A DNA stretch of 64,000 nt, taken from assembly GCA_028023455.1 (NCBI GenBank), contig JAQFVV010006255.1, positions 4,760,501-4,824,500 on the forward strand, read 5' to 3'. The translations under genes were made by a program, and so were the position numbers. The notes under the pieces are model-generated. The model saw nothing but the letters and a program-made list of their open reading frames with translations. It had not been told where the DNA came from and did no database searches. Origin of the DNA: Epiperipatus broadwayi (lineage: Eukaryota > Onychophora > Udeonychophora > Euonychophora > Peripatidae). This document shows, piece by piece, positions 46,985 to 59,407 of the stretch (its first letter is position 1; each line of letters starts with the position of its first letter).

Positions 46985-49680
46985 TTCAACACCATGACTA
47001 GTTAGTTATAGTTCTACAATGTATTCTATTCTCTGCCATAACTTCTGAATGAAAACAATAGTATATTTCTTTAGAATGTCTTTGAGATAATCCTTACAAT
47101 ATAGATGAGATATACTTCTCCAATGAAAATCATGCTCAAATTCACCATAAAACAATCTATTAAGAAATCTTGCATTGTTCTCTCATTTTACAGGTTCAAT
47201 ACAACAAAAGTGTGGATTTTACAATAGTGAATGTTATAGTATCACATTCAAAAAATTAAAGTTCATATTGATTGATTTTATGATTTTGCCATTATAACAC
47301 TTTTAAATGAAACTTTTCTAATGCCTTTATGTTGTGTTGATAGAAAATCTAAGGTTTCACTCCAATATAATAAATTAGGTAAAATAACAGCACTAAATAT
47401 AATTTAGTTGTAGTAGTATGAAATACTCTATTTTTAACCTGTTAAAAACAAAAGCAGCACATGGGAGTCTGTGTTGCAGATCAATATCCAAGTTTGCATT
47501 TCTATTTATAAAATACCAAGATATATAAATTGATTTATCTTCTGAAACTGATAACCAATGAAGACAAAAATTGCTGGGAATTTTTTTTCCATCACTGACT
47601 TATAAAAGACTTCAGTTTTTCGAACATTAATCATTATACTTAAGTATTTAAATACTGCATTTGAAAACATTTTATAAATTGTCTTTTGAACTAGAAAAAA
47701 TAACATGCTTATCAACATAGTGAAAATCCAGAATTCAAAAAGATAAAGTTCCTGTTTTTTTTCTTTTCATAAATTCTATTTTTTTCATTAAACTATCTAT
47801 CTATAAACAGTTCAAAAGACGATTGTCACAAAAATGGAAAATGTTGAAGTAAGTACATATTAAATGCCTCAGATTTTCTATTCTATTATACAGAAACTAT
47901 ATATTAACAATAAATTTTGATGGAGAACCAACTAATTTCAGAAATGGCCATAGGCATATTTGATTATTTGAATCAAATGCCTTGATCAAAATAATACATA
48001 AATTACATTTTTTGTATTTGCTAGCAATAAAATCATTTCTCTAGTGCTTTTGATTCTCTAAAATTACCCTGAACCTCTGCTAACCATTTATTTATGACTG
48101 AAAATACTCAACAAAATTCTTGAAGTGCTTAGTATCCACTACAACAAGTTAATTTTGTCTATTCTTTTTACTTTTAAAAACTGGAACACTAAAAACATTC
48201 TTAAGATCAGGTGTCACATTCATAAAAATTTCACTATTTTTGAAGCTAATGTATCACTACTATAAAAATCTTTTCCAGGTATTTCATTAGCATCTGCAGA
48301 TTTTCTATTTTTAAGATTGCAAAGAGCTGTTTGAATTCACTATGCTGGGACATCTTTATCCAAATTGAAATGAATAGATGAAATATTAAATTCATTATGC
48401 AAATCTTTTATCATTATTCAAAAGATGCTCAAAATATACTGTCCACCTGATCAAAATGCATTTTCATTATGTAAGTAAGAGTGTCAATGCTGGATTTAAT
48501 AGGATTGTAAAAATGTTTCACAAATTTGCTTTCAAGTCATCAAAAAAAATATCTAGAATGACCATGATTAGTGAATATCTTATCCTCCATGTAGCTTTAA
48601 TCCACCAATCATTTTAAATCTTTTTATCAGTATCTGAGTTTTCCCTTCAGATTTCTATATTTATTTTGAAGTCACATATTTAATTCATTACTTTTAGAAA
48701 ATGCTGGGTTTCCTTTTACTAATAACAAGATCAGTGTCAGAAGACTGAACCCAAGAGTAGACTTAATTGTGTCCATAATACACTCCTTAAGAAAATTCCA
48801 TGCTTTATTATACAACTATCATGGAGACCCAAATTAATAATTTTAGTGTTTAATAGCTATTGAAATTTAGAACATATAGTAAATACTTCTAAAGAATGAA
48901 CATAAATTTTCTTATGAATATGAATGGAATAAGATCTATTCTTGAATGCATCTATCATTTGAAACTTGAAGTATACTAATCTAATCATACAACAATCTGT
49001 GTTTGTAAGTGCTTGTATAATATGAACTTCTATTGTACTAACTATAATATGATCAATTGAATGTTATTATTATGAGTATGGATTCGTCCATGTTTTTTAT
49101 AGTGGCTTTTCTATCTAAACAAAGTATCTATAATAATCAATACATAAATCATGCAAAAATTCAATAAGAATAGACCATTTGAATTTACAGCACCAATACC
49201 ATTACTTCCAACAACTTTTGGTCAAAGTCTACTACTTGTACCTATACATGCATTAAAGTCTTTAAGAAAAAAATTGATCTTTTAATAGTATTGCTATAAT
49301 AATGCTATCCAGCAAGGAATAAAGGCTTTTTCTGAATTCTCTGAATCTAAAGTTGGAGCATAAACAAAAATAAAATTAGCATTAGTACCAATGTGAAAGC
49401 AAAGTTTAACACTAGGTATTGATATAGTGAGGAATTCCTACATGAAAAGATACTAATTTAGAAGTTTTTTTTTTTGCAAATCCAACATCATTAATTTTCT
49501 TTTCCCTAACTGATCTGCCCTTCAAAAAAACCTTGTAGTCATCCATCTGTTTTATTTCTCTCCTATACCAAGTTTAAAACGTTGTGACTAAGAAAAAGGT
49601 CTCTTATATGATTATTAATAATCAATGTCTTTATGGTATGGAGAAATAATAATTTTTAAACTATTAATAACCATATCTCT
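46985..49680 (-). mobile_element. LINE relic with endonuclease and RT, nearly full ORF2 span
   Basis: Reading right to left: an endonuclease part with FIFVYAPTLDSE (about 49.35 kb), KDFNACIGTSSRL (49.25 kb; the LGDFNARVG block), GVNSNG-like GAVNSNGLFLLNFC, and a HxxNIQL region. The RT follows with LKNRKSADANEIPG (48.3 kb), FIASKYKKCNLCIILIKAFD (48.0 kb), FLKLVGSPSKFIVNI, SIMINVRKTEVF and INQFIYLGIL (47.52 kb). The C-terminus has LLYWSETL (47.32 kb) and YCKDYLKDILK (47.08 kb). Order and spacing fit a complete APE-type ORF2 that has decayed in place. Stops and shifts throughout. The 70-codon piece at 47506-47718 is its longest open stretch. Confidence 0.9.
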
Positions 49681-49689
49681 ATGATTTGC

Positions 49690-50180
49690 AAATTCAATAA
49701 ATACCAAAAAAAATTAGTATCAGCAATTGTTTTTTTTTCCTACTTATTTTATAATAAAAGAATAAAAACATTTTACTTACTACTAACAATTCAATATTAC
49801 TTGAACTTTTAATTCGATTTTTATATATATAATTGCTTAAAGTTTATATTATTAATTTTTACTTAATATACTCATTTATGCAGTCCATTTTTACTTTTAA
49901 TTTCTAAATTTTGAAATAAATTAAAAGAGAAATAGAAAATTTTAATTTCCCCGATGAAGGTTTGCAAAATAGAGGTAATCTCACTAATTTCCATTGGGTG
50001 ATGACCTGCTTTCTGTAAAATTTGAATTATGGGTACTTATCTATATATTTACTTTTATTTAAAAAAAAAATTGAAAGCAAAATAATACCATTAGTCTAAG
50101 TGTATGTATACATTTATTTATTACAAATGTATATATGTGAGTGTGTAGTAGCACATATATGTGTCAGTGATATACTTTTA
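49690..50180. other. AT-rich spacer between two LINE relics
   Basis: Nothing recognised. Confidence 0.6.
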
Positions 50181-50189
50181 GATAATCCA

Positions 50190-53050
50190 ATGTTTATTTA
50201 ATTTTACCATCATTTTCAAATATTATCATTTTATTGCAGTGAGAAGATCTCTCTAATCGACTATTTTTCCATATCACTCTAGAAAACCTTAATTCAACTA
50301 TGAGTATCACATGCAATCTCATTCTAGATTTATTACCTCTTAAATTATCATTTCTTCTTGTTATATGTCCAGCCCCACTCAACCTTTTAAGTAGTTTAAT
50401 GATGACAGCACGTGCCTGATTCTTTTCTCCTTCATGTCATTCTAGTTTCAATTCTTTCTTGTTAAAAATAAAAAAAGAAATCTCTATTCTCTAAAATTCT
50501 TGTAATACTCTTCAAATAAATATCCCGGAATATTTTTTAAAAAAACCTTCCTTTTCAAATACACATGCATATATTTTTTTAATATTAAATCATTTCTAGC
50601 ACTCAATGTTTAATTATACGGTTAATCTTATCAATTATGTTTCTATTTGTATTAATAATCTGACCAATATATTTTTGTTGTTAATATCTTCTAATTTATT
50701 ACTTCATCACTATCATTCTTTATTTTCTTACATTTTTGAAAAGCCAATGACATTGTTTTTATTCTTATCATTAGTCCTATTTTCCTGATTTTGCCTGATA
50801 GCTTTTGCGATATTTCTTGTAGCTCTGAAACATTGTTGTCAAACAAAAAAACATATTATTTGCTAAATCTGAATAATATCTATTTATTTATTATTATTTC
50901 TTTGACTTCCCATTTTAATTAACAAAATATTTCCTGTATATCTTACTGATAAAGTTTTGGTGAAAATGCAATCACTCTATTGCATTCAGTTGTGAATGTT
51001 AATCTACTTAATGTTACCATGCAATTTAATGACTGACTGCAGTGGAATTTTATTAAATATTCTTCAGAATTTGATAAATCATTACTTAATGCTTCAATGT
51101 TTTAATTGCTGTAAAATGTTTATAAAATCGAATTCCTTTTCTTAATCTACAAATTCAAAGCATAATTGCAGCTCATAGTCTTTGTCATTTTTACAAATTC
51201 TCTATTTTGTGAAATCTATTAAAGCCAATAATTTTTTTTTCTTTTTTTGCTTGAGTTCAAAGTTCTCTTTAAATGAGGTTATAATAATTTAATAAAAAAT
51301 TTGGTGTAAAACTGACAAAAAATTGATATTTTTTTAATATTTTTCCAATCATTCAATAAATTTTTAGTAGTTAAACAATTGATATACAGCTTGTTTCTTC
51401 ATCTGCTTCTTTTCAAATATCTATAACAATCTCAATGTTCCAAAGTTTTTCCATTCTTTATTGAATTTATTAGATATCTCATCTTTTATTTAAAATACTT
51501 GGAAATCCAAAAGCTATCATAATCATAGGAGTTAATTTATTTTACTTTTTTATTATTACTATTTTTAATTCAATGTTGTGTGTAGAGTCTATTATTATAT
51601 GGTTGTGACACATGGACAATGAGTAAAAGAGTACATGAAAAAAGATTGTTTGAGGAAATTAGATAAAAAAAAAAGAAATTGGATTTGGAAAAAGAATGAT
51701 TTAATCAAAAGTATTTTGGAAAAAATAGTGAGTAGAAACAAGAAGAAAGGATGGAAAAGATTGATCTTGCTATAAGATATGAGATAAAAAGAGATATGTG
51801 AAATTGAAGAGCTAAGCAATGAAGAGAATAAACGGGAGAAATTGATAAAATTTATGATGTAACTACTCTCTAAACCTGTACATAGGACATAATATTATTG
51901 ATGATGAGGATGACAATTATTAAAAAAATTATTCTATTTATGATAACATTATTTCTCTTTTTTAAAAATAGTGTCATCTTTTCTTCTTATTGTAAAATAT
52001 ATTATTTTCTAATATCATGATGTTCTTTTGTTCTCTTCATTAGTATTCCTTGACACTTCATAGTTACATTTAGTTAAATTATTAATTTTTTTCAGTAACA
52101 TTTTACAAAATTCAATTTTTCTAAATTAGCCACTTTTAAATATTTTCATATTCCTATTCTCACTTAAAAAAATTATTCATAAATTACTCATTTTTATACT
52201 AGATTATCATAGCAGCAATTTTAATAGAGTATAATTATTTTCTTAATCATTTCATTTCAAATCTGAATTGTCTTTGCAATCAATTAATATTTTAAAACAA
52301 TCTTCAAATTCTAATTTATTATCATTGAAATGCTTCTGAAAATTATATATATATCAGAAAATAATGCTGTCTTTCTTAACAGCATTTCTATGTCAAACTT
52401 AGCACTAACATACATCTTACATTTCATTAATCAATAGCCACAATCACTATTAAGTTTATTAAGCACATAGCACACTTAAAATAGATATTTTTAATATAAT
52501 CCAAACTTAATGAACTTTCATATGGATGCTTCCAGAACCATTTCTACTTTTGATTTTTTTTTAAAAAAAGAATTCATAATATAGATTTTTTTTTTTCTAT
52601 AAATTCTGCAAATCTATGACTTCACTCATTTCAATATCCATACTCAAATTTACCCACAATACTTTCTAATTCAATTATAGTATTAAAATCTCCCATATCA
52701 ATTTTAAAATGCTGTTCAGACTGATCAATGCATTTTGCATGCTTATATAAGAATCATCTATTTTTTAAAGGCATTAACTTGAATTACAGCAATTGATATA
52801 TTCCATTAAGCTGAAAAATTAATATTGACATTCTATCAGATATAATATCTTCAATATACAACATGTTATTCTTTCAATTTTTTTATATATAATGAATCTT
52901 TTACAGTAAACTATATATTCACTTTTCAAGTCAATTTATCCACATTTCTTCTAACTATATATTGTCTAACAATGTCTCTTTTAATATCCAGCAGTTTTTC
53001 TTGTACAATTCATGTTGTCTTTTTCATATGAAAGTGATCTACAGCTATAA
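50190..53050 (-). mobile_element. LINE relic with endonuclease and RT, interrupted
   Basis: Right to left: endonuclease start (DIKRDIV, about 53.0 kb), SDRMSILIFQLN (52.83 kb), KIDMGDFNTIIELESIVG (52.69 kb) and NSFFKKKSKRKWFWKHP (52.56 kb). After a break at about 51.94-51.56 kb come LINSIKNGKTLE, YELQLCFEFVD with EKEFD (51.16 kb), AFSPKLYQ.DIQEIF (50.96 kb; GVRQGDTISPKLF block), and VFLFDNNVSELQEISQKLS (50.84 kb) with KIRKIGLMI. The C-terminal remnant at 50194-50382 includes RGNKSRMRLHV. Order matches one element of about 2.5 kb. Dead. Confidence 0.85.
51560..51935 (+). mobile_element. LINE 3' tail, opposite strand, inside the previous LINE
   Basis: The plus-strand translation gives LLLYGCDTWTMSKRVHEKRLF, the YGCETWTMSKR motif that marks the C-terminus of many APE-type LINEs. 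It is followed by a basic region (RNKKKGWKRL) and an acidic end, then GATGATGAGGATGAC. Its position interrupts a minus-strand LINE between endonuclease and RT, so it probably inserted later as a strongly 5'-truncated copy. Target duplications were not identified. Confidence 0.75.
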
Positions 53051-53054
53051 ACTG

Positions 53055-53630
53055 ATAAAAACAAAAAGTTATTATTGAATGTTAGCATAGATTCTTAACC
53101 AGAGCATTCTTATAAGCTTGAATTGCCAACTACTGTCTTTAGGTGATGACTTTACAGCTTCCTGAAAAAAAGTGCATAACTTACTTTTGACTATCATGAT
53201 TGCGAATGTAAAAAAAAAAAAAATCTTAACACTCATGAATCATTCTTCCTCCATTCTAATGAACCCAAATGAGATCTCAGTTAAGAATCATCAAACTCAG
53301 ACATAAAATCCAATAAACTTACCATATTTGGCTGATGTATGTTAGCAAACAGTTAATAAAAATAACAGATGCAATGATAAGAGCACATGGCATGAATATT
53401 AGGAATTTGCCTTGTTTAATTCTTTTAAGACCTCAAAAAGGAATCAAAGACTTCTTTCAATAAAAAGCTTAAATATAATAAAAATATTTATTCAACTCTA
53501 TTGATGATAAATTATGCTAGTGTTAATTATGATTGTTGTTTCTATTTATGAGAAAAAACATTTTTATTTCAAAAGTGGACATAATTCTACGAACTTCATC
53601 AAAATATGTTATTTATACATTCAAATCATT
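53055..53630. other. AT-rich spacer
   Basis: Nothing recognised before the F4 repeat. Confidence 0.55.
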
Positions 53631-53632
53631 TA

Positions 53633-54450
53633 AACAAGCATTAACCTGTATTCAATGCACTTTAAAACTCACAACAATCAAGCATATTTTTGCCAACAGA
53701 GGGATCTTTCAAACCATAACACAAGATAGTGAATTTTATAAAGATAAGAGCAGCTGTCTTATCTTTGACCTAAATTTCCACTTATATAGGTGAATCTGAA
53801 GCATCTTGATTTGAAAGCGTGAAGTAATTGTTTCTCCATTATTTAAGTCCATTATTTCCTTAACAAATTAACTTATACAAAATCTTGTGATTTATAGCAA
53901 GTTAATATTATGATCTTAATATTGGAAATTCTATAAACTATTGAAGAGTAGTAAATAATTTATTGAGTGCACAGAAAGCATATGTAAATAGTTTGAACAA
54001 ACTTTAACCTGTATTCGATGCACTTTAAAATACACAGCAATCAAGCATGTTTTGCCGACAGAGGAACCTTCCAAACCACTCTTCAATAGTTTATAGAATT
54101 TTCAATATTAAGATTGTAATATATTAACTCACTGTAAATCACAAGATTTCATGTAAATTAATTTGTAAAGAAAATAGTGGACTTAAACGATGGAGAAAAC
54201 AACTACTTCATACTTCCAAATCAAGATGCTTCAGATTCGCCTATATAAGTGAAAATTTAAGTCAAAGATAAGATGGCCACTCTTATCTTTATAAAAGTCG
54301 CTATCTTGTATCATGATTTGGAAGGTCCCTCTGTCAGGAAAAATATGCTTGATTGTTACGAGTTTTAAAATGCATTGAATACAGGTTAATGCTTGTTCAA
54401 GTTATTTACATATGTTTTCTGTGTGCTCAATAAATTAATTACTACTCTTA
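53633..54450. repeat. Inverted tandem repeat F4 (unit about 372 bp)
   Basis: Layout: A (53633-53950), S (53951-54003), partial A' (54004-54077), reverse complement of A (54078-54397), reverse complement of S (54398-54450). A begins AACAAGCATTAACCTG and ends TCTATAAACTATTGAAGAG. S contains TTTATTGAGTGCACAGAAAG. A and its inverted copy are both about 320 bp and similar throughout. The order A-S-A' then rc(A)-rc(S) is what results when a tandem array of A-S units is inverted partway, not a simple hairpin (which would read rc(S)-rc(A)). The open frame at 53533-53793 is incidental. Confidence 0.85.
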
Positions 54451-54454
54451 AACA

Positions 54455-55140
54455 TTCAAAAAATAGTTGATATTTGGAAGTCTTTATGTGTGACTGTTAT
54501 TTATATTGCAACCAGTTGGTTATATAGCTGCACTAGAAAAAAATAAAAAAATAATTAGATAGTTGGCAGTATATTCCTCAGGTTTGAGAATTTAAAAAAA
54601 ACTTATTTTATTAATGTGAGAAAATAATATTTAAATTTTCTTAGACCTATTTTTATTAGAGTTATTATTTAATTCAATCATTGTAAAATCCCCATATGAT
54701 AGTATGAAAATTCTCAAACATTAAATATATTTAAGTGTATTTTTTTAAAAAATAAATAAATAAAATGAAAGGGAAGAGCAAAAATAGGATTTTAATAATT
54801 TTGTAAATTTTAATTTATCAGAGTTGTTTTTCTTTCTTTATCTCTATTTAATGAAATGAAAAAAATCAAATCAATGCAATTAACAAATTATCTTGGGTTT
54901 TTTTTTGCAAGATTTGATTTTTAATTATAAAGGAATATCAAGAATTATATGTTGTTAAATTCTTGTTCTTAACTTGTTTTCAATCTTTATGATTAAGGAG
55001 AGAATTGTCTGAACAATTATTTTTATGAAATTTTATTTAATTGGTTGTCATGAAAAGGATAATGTAAGAGACATATTGTAATTGACTTGTGGGCAAGATT
55101 GTTTTTAAAAAAATATATGTGGGAGTATGAATTAGTAACT
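54455..55140. other. AT-rich non-coding DNA
   Basis: Nothing recognised. Confidence 0.6.
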
Positions 55141-55146
55141 ATACTC

Positions 55147-55218
55147 AAGTATCTGGAGACTTTATTGCTAACTTAAGTGTTGAAGTATCTGGAGACTTTA
55201 TTGCTAACTTAAGTGTTG
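55147..55218. repeat. Exact tandem duplication, 36-bp unit
   Basis: Two identical 36-bp units (beginning AAGTATCTGGAGACTTTATT) at 55147-55182 and 55183-55218. Absence of differences suggests a recent event or possibly an assembly artefact. Confidence 0.9.
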
Positions 55219-55224
55219 AATAGA

Positions 55225-58200
55225 TCAGTCAAATTTTAATCCTGCTGCTGAAAAAACAATAGAAGTCTTCTTAACTGTTGAAGAAAGCAGCCCAAGCTTA
55301 ATCCAGCTGATACCAAGCTATTGACCAAAATAGCAGTTCTTTTTGTATCAAGTTTTTAGCATACTATAAGTTTAGCACTAAAATGGTTTGTAGAATGAAA
55401 ACCATGTGCTAAATTCAGCTAAAAGCTAGTTATCATCTTCCTCCATCTAACCTATCTTCACTGGAAAAAATGTAGGGAAGATAAAACTCTCTTTAAGCAG
55501 TCTGCAATCCACCTTCAACCAAGAACATGAGCCTCTGTCTATATCTGTCTTATCTGGAACTTTAAGATAAGCAAATGAACAAAATTGCTATTTCCATGCA
55601 TCTGGAATTAATACAGACCCAGGAAAGGACAAATTTAATCAGGCCCAGGTTCAGAAGTCTTCAAGAAAAAACTTCATTAGAAAAAACTGAAATTGCAACT
55701 GGAATGACCTTTATAGACAAGAGATCCATGACTATAGATATTTTTTATATGTGCACACTATATTTTTATTAATAGAACATTCATAAATGTAATAAGTTTT
55801 TGTTTTTCTCTCAATTTCCTCTGGATAGAATTAAAGATTTTTATCTTTGATTTTTTTTTTAAAATGTTTAATAAATTAGTTATTTTTAAAAAAAGAACTT
55901 AATGAATTAAAAGTTAATCCATGAATAAAAATTAATTGTTAGGTTAATATAACTTTATCAATCTGTATATTTATTTTTTGTGATGAAATGGATGTTTGAA
56001 ATTATTTAGTATCATGTTATTTTTTTGTTATTAATTAGATATTAAATAATCGTTTTTTAAAAAATATGTCCAATTCCTGTTTCATGAAGTGTTGTGTGTG
56101 GTGTGACCTTATATCATGACAGCTTATATTCTAGGATTTAGTTTTTTTTTCTCTTAATGATCCCAATAAAACTAGTTATTTAGAAGTAGGGGAAGCCCAT
56201 GAGCTGCTTAAGATTATTTATAATAAGCTAATTTATTTATTTCTCTCTTGCTTACAGTAATAAATTATAGAGTTATTGCTTCCTGAGCTAGATTTGTGCA
56301 TAACAACTATATGGGATAGGGGGTTTATATTTAGGGTATAGGCACCCAAATGATGATGATTCCTGGGTTTGTGTAAAGAGAATATTCTTCAAAGTCCATG
56401 CACTACATTTTATTTAGTTTGGTCTTATTAGAAATTAAGTTTATAGTTGGCCAGTACATTAATGGTACTAAGTGGTCAGAGGATTGATGATGATCAGCAT
56501 GCTTCAATGTCCCAGAATTATTTTTTGGTTATATTCTTATGGATTAGCACTTAAGTTTGTGCATCCAAACTATGATTTAAATAATTGCCCAAGCTGGCAA
56601 ATGTTCAATAGTTAACCTGGTCTACAGAAGACCCAATTCCAATCCAGTCACCAGACTGTTGATTTATATTTTTTTCACTGTTCAAATACAGACACAAGAT
56701 GGACTGTTGATTTATTGTATTAAATTATTTTTGATTGCTAATCTCATGATGATGAATTGTTATTTCTTTTCAGTATTCCTTATACTTTTGGGTAGTGTTG
56801 GGAACTTATAGTTAGCTGTGTTGATTTCTCAAAGTGATCTATTATGCTCATCGCATTGAAAATAAAATTTTATTTTTTTAACTTGAGGATAAAAATCCAA
56901 CTCACATCTCATGGTTTAAACCCCAATTTTCTGTAGAGTTACAAATGGCTAACCAATTTAGGACAGTTGATGTTCATGTATTGGTGACCATCACCCAGGT
57001 ATGACCTTGTATTTCCCTGTAGTGTTGCAATATAATACTTTCAATTATTAACTATAAAATTTAACCCAGAACAACTAAGATATCCAATGAGTTTTGAAAA
57101 AAAAAAATTGTGAGAGTAATCACTTAGATATACAGATCAAAATCCTTTAATAAAAAAAAACTATTTTTATAGAATCAAAAAATAAGAATAAAAACTAAAA
57201 ATTATCTTGTATAATACATTCATTCTACCAACATATTAACTTCACAGATTTTTATCAAATAATTATTGACTGCATCCATTTTTGCATATACTAATCACAC
57301 AATTCTTTTATGTTGACATTTTTCATTTTCTTCATGGAATTGCATTTTCCTTATTAATACATTTTCATTAACTTTTTCTTCAAGATATTCAGTAAAACAT
57401 TCTATACAATTTTTCTTAACTCCATTACTATTATCATCATGCAATAAATTCCATTCTGCTGCCAAAAAAATTGCGAAAATTGGGATTTTTGTCACAATTG
57501 CAAGCATTCTTCTTCTGCAGTTGTTTCCATATGTGAATCATAAATTTAAAAAACAGAAAATTTAAAAATGAATAATACAGATTACCTCAGCCTTATATCT
57601 AACACTGTCAACAAAAAAACTAAATGATACCTTTCTTATTCAAACACAACAGTTTGATTCAATAAGCACTATTTTCACCATATACAACAAACCATACTGT
57701 AAGATATTTTTCTTTCATACTGTTAAAATGGTTTTGCTAATCATCAGATTATTATTGATTTTGCTTCTAAAATACAATTATCAACTAATTAGATTTTTTT
57801 TAAAGTAATTTTAAAAAACTTTTCAATTATTAAATGTGTTAACACACTCAATTATAAATTTATTGCAATAAATATTTATTAAACTTCAAACATATAATAC
57901 ACAGTGCTGACATACCCTCTATTTCAAACACAAAATTAAGATTTAATAGAAGTTATGTAATATCTCAATTATTTCTATTTCTTTGGCTATTCATTCAGCA
58001 ATTAGTAATTAAATAAGGTCCAATGAATCTTAGTTTCATATGTAGCTGAAAAAGAACTGTCTTTTTTTTTTATATTACTTATGAAAATAATATCTTCTGA
58101 AAGGATTTTAATATTTTCATTCAACAAAGTACATATCCCTATAAGCACATGAAAATAGATCTAACTTTCAACATATCACTTAGTATTTTTTATAAAAATA

Positions 58201-58585
58201 CTTCTTATATTTTAATTTAGGTTCATTCATTTCCAGAAAAAAAAAATTGTATAACGACTCTAACAAAATACGGCTTAGATGCTAACTATCGCAATTCTAT
58301 GCCCACCATATTGATTTTTTTGCATTTGATTGAAGTTACAATCATCTAATAACTTTGCTATGATAAATTAAAATATTATATTTTCTCATAGAGATAACAC
58401 ATTGTGGAGGCAATAAATCTGAGAAAATATAATCACTATCAATTTTTAAATTTAAATTTTTCATTTATTTTAAGTTTAAGAATCTAAACATGTTTAAAGT
58501 TATTAATTTTATATTTATTAATATAATCATAATGTATCTTGAATTGGAGTATCCAATATAGTATTCTGGTCCTATTGTTGTTCAA
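55225..58585. other. AT-rich non-coding DNA, one unassigned open frame
   Basis: Slightly less AT-rich in 56.2-57.0 kb. The minus-strand frame 57295-57507 (70 codons, containing CIECFTEYLEEKVNENV and four further Cys/His residues) has protein-like composition but no recognised domain and no clear splice context. It could be an exon or a transposase scrap. No other feature supported. Confidence 0.4.
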
Positions 58586-58589
58586 TATA

Positions 58590-58790
58590 TATATAATTAA
58601 AGGGGATTTGAACCCAGAACTTCTAAGCTCCCTTTAGTCATCCATTTCATCTTATACAACTGATACACATGACCACATACATCTGAAATAGATAAGTCTG
58701 CTCTAATATACATCTATATTTCATGTTGAACCAGCACTTATCAGTTGGTCTGGGTCATCATCTCCCACACACATATATAATCAGGGCTTA
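58590..58790. repeat. F2 repeat, partial copy
   Basis: Starts TTAAAGGGGATTTGAACCC, continues with TTAGTCATCCATTTCATCTTATACAACTG-type arm sequence (shared with the 59.06-kb element), and ends in the F2 core and CACACACATATATAATCAG. Only one arm is present. Confidence 0.75.
58695..58770 (-). ncRNA. Hammerhead-ribozyme-like motif, F2 (GAAAU intact)
   Basis: Minus strand: GGGAGATGATGA (stem I), CCAGACCAA, CTGATAA (58738-58744; CTGATGA expected), stem II GTGCTG-GTT-CAACAT (58723-58737, four of six pairs), GAAAT (58718-58722, intact), then a stem III hairpin ATATA-GATG-TATAT. This is the only F2 copy keeping the G of GAAA, which supports that box as ancestral. The one change in CUGAUGA would weaken or abolish activity. 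Confidence 0.5.
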
Positions 58791-59017
58791 ATCCATATTA
58801 AGATAGCAAATTTTCCAACTTTAATGGTCAGGCTTCATTATTCTCCACTCTCCAGCTCTTCAAACATCCATATCATTGAAAATCTGATTGTGGCATGTTC
58901 AAGCCCTTGTGGATCAATTTTGTTGTCAAACCCATGTTGACTGTAAGTCATTCTAACTTCACATATGTAGAGCTTAATCCCAATTAAATACACAAAAGAG
59001 AGATGGGCAGAATACTG

Positions 59018-59407
59018 GCTGAATATAATATTTAAATATAAATATGATATATTTAGATGTAATTAAAAGGGATTTGAATCAAGAACTCCAAATTCCCTTT
59101 AGTCATCCACTCTATCTTATACAACTGATATAAACAATCACATACATGTAAAAATGCTAAATGATCTCCAATATACATATTTTATACTGAACCAGTGTGG
59201 GAGATGATGAACAGGACCAATTGTTGAGTGCTAGTTCAGCACAAGATACATACACTGGAGATCATTTATCCTTTTCACATGTATATGTTTATGTGTATCA
59301 GTTGTATAAGATGGAGTGGATTACTAAAGGGAGCTAGGAAATCCGGATTCAAATCCCCTTTAATTACATCTAAATATGCTATACTTGTATTTAAATATTA
59401 CAAACAT
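59018..59407. repeat. Fold-back repeat, family F2, full copy
   Basis: Inverted arms of about 150 bp run from TAATATTTAAATAYAA at the outside through TTTAGATGTAATTAAA and GGGATTTGAAT to the F2 core near 59.19-59.27 kb. Phrases TTATACAACTGATA and CTATCTTATAC are mirrored in the right arm. The left arm holds only the 3' half of the core, the right arm the whole core. The 3' end overlaps the beginning of an open reading piece of the L2-like LINE that follows. Confidence 0.8.
59198..59275 (+). ncRNA. Hammerhead-ribozyme-like motif, F2 in fold-back
   Basis: GGGAGATGATGA (stem I outer strand), ACAGGACCAA, TTGTTGA (59221-59227; CTGATGA expected), stem II GTGCTA-GTT-CAGCAC (59228-59242), AAGAT (59243-59247; GAAAT expected), ACATACAC, TGGAGATCATTTATC. 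The outer stem I strands GATGATGA and TCATTTATC are still complementary with one bulge. The core is mutated at several places: inactive. Confidence 0.5.
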
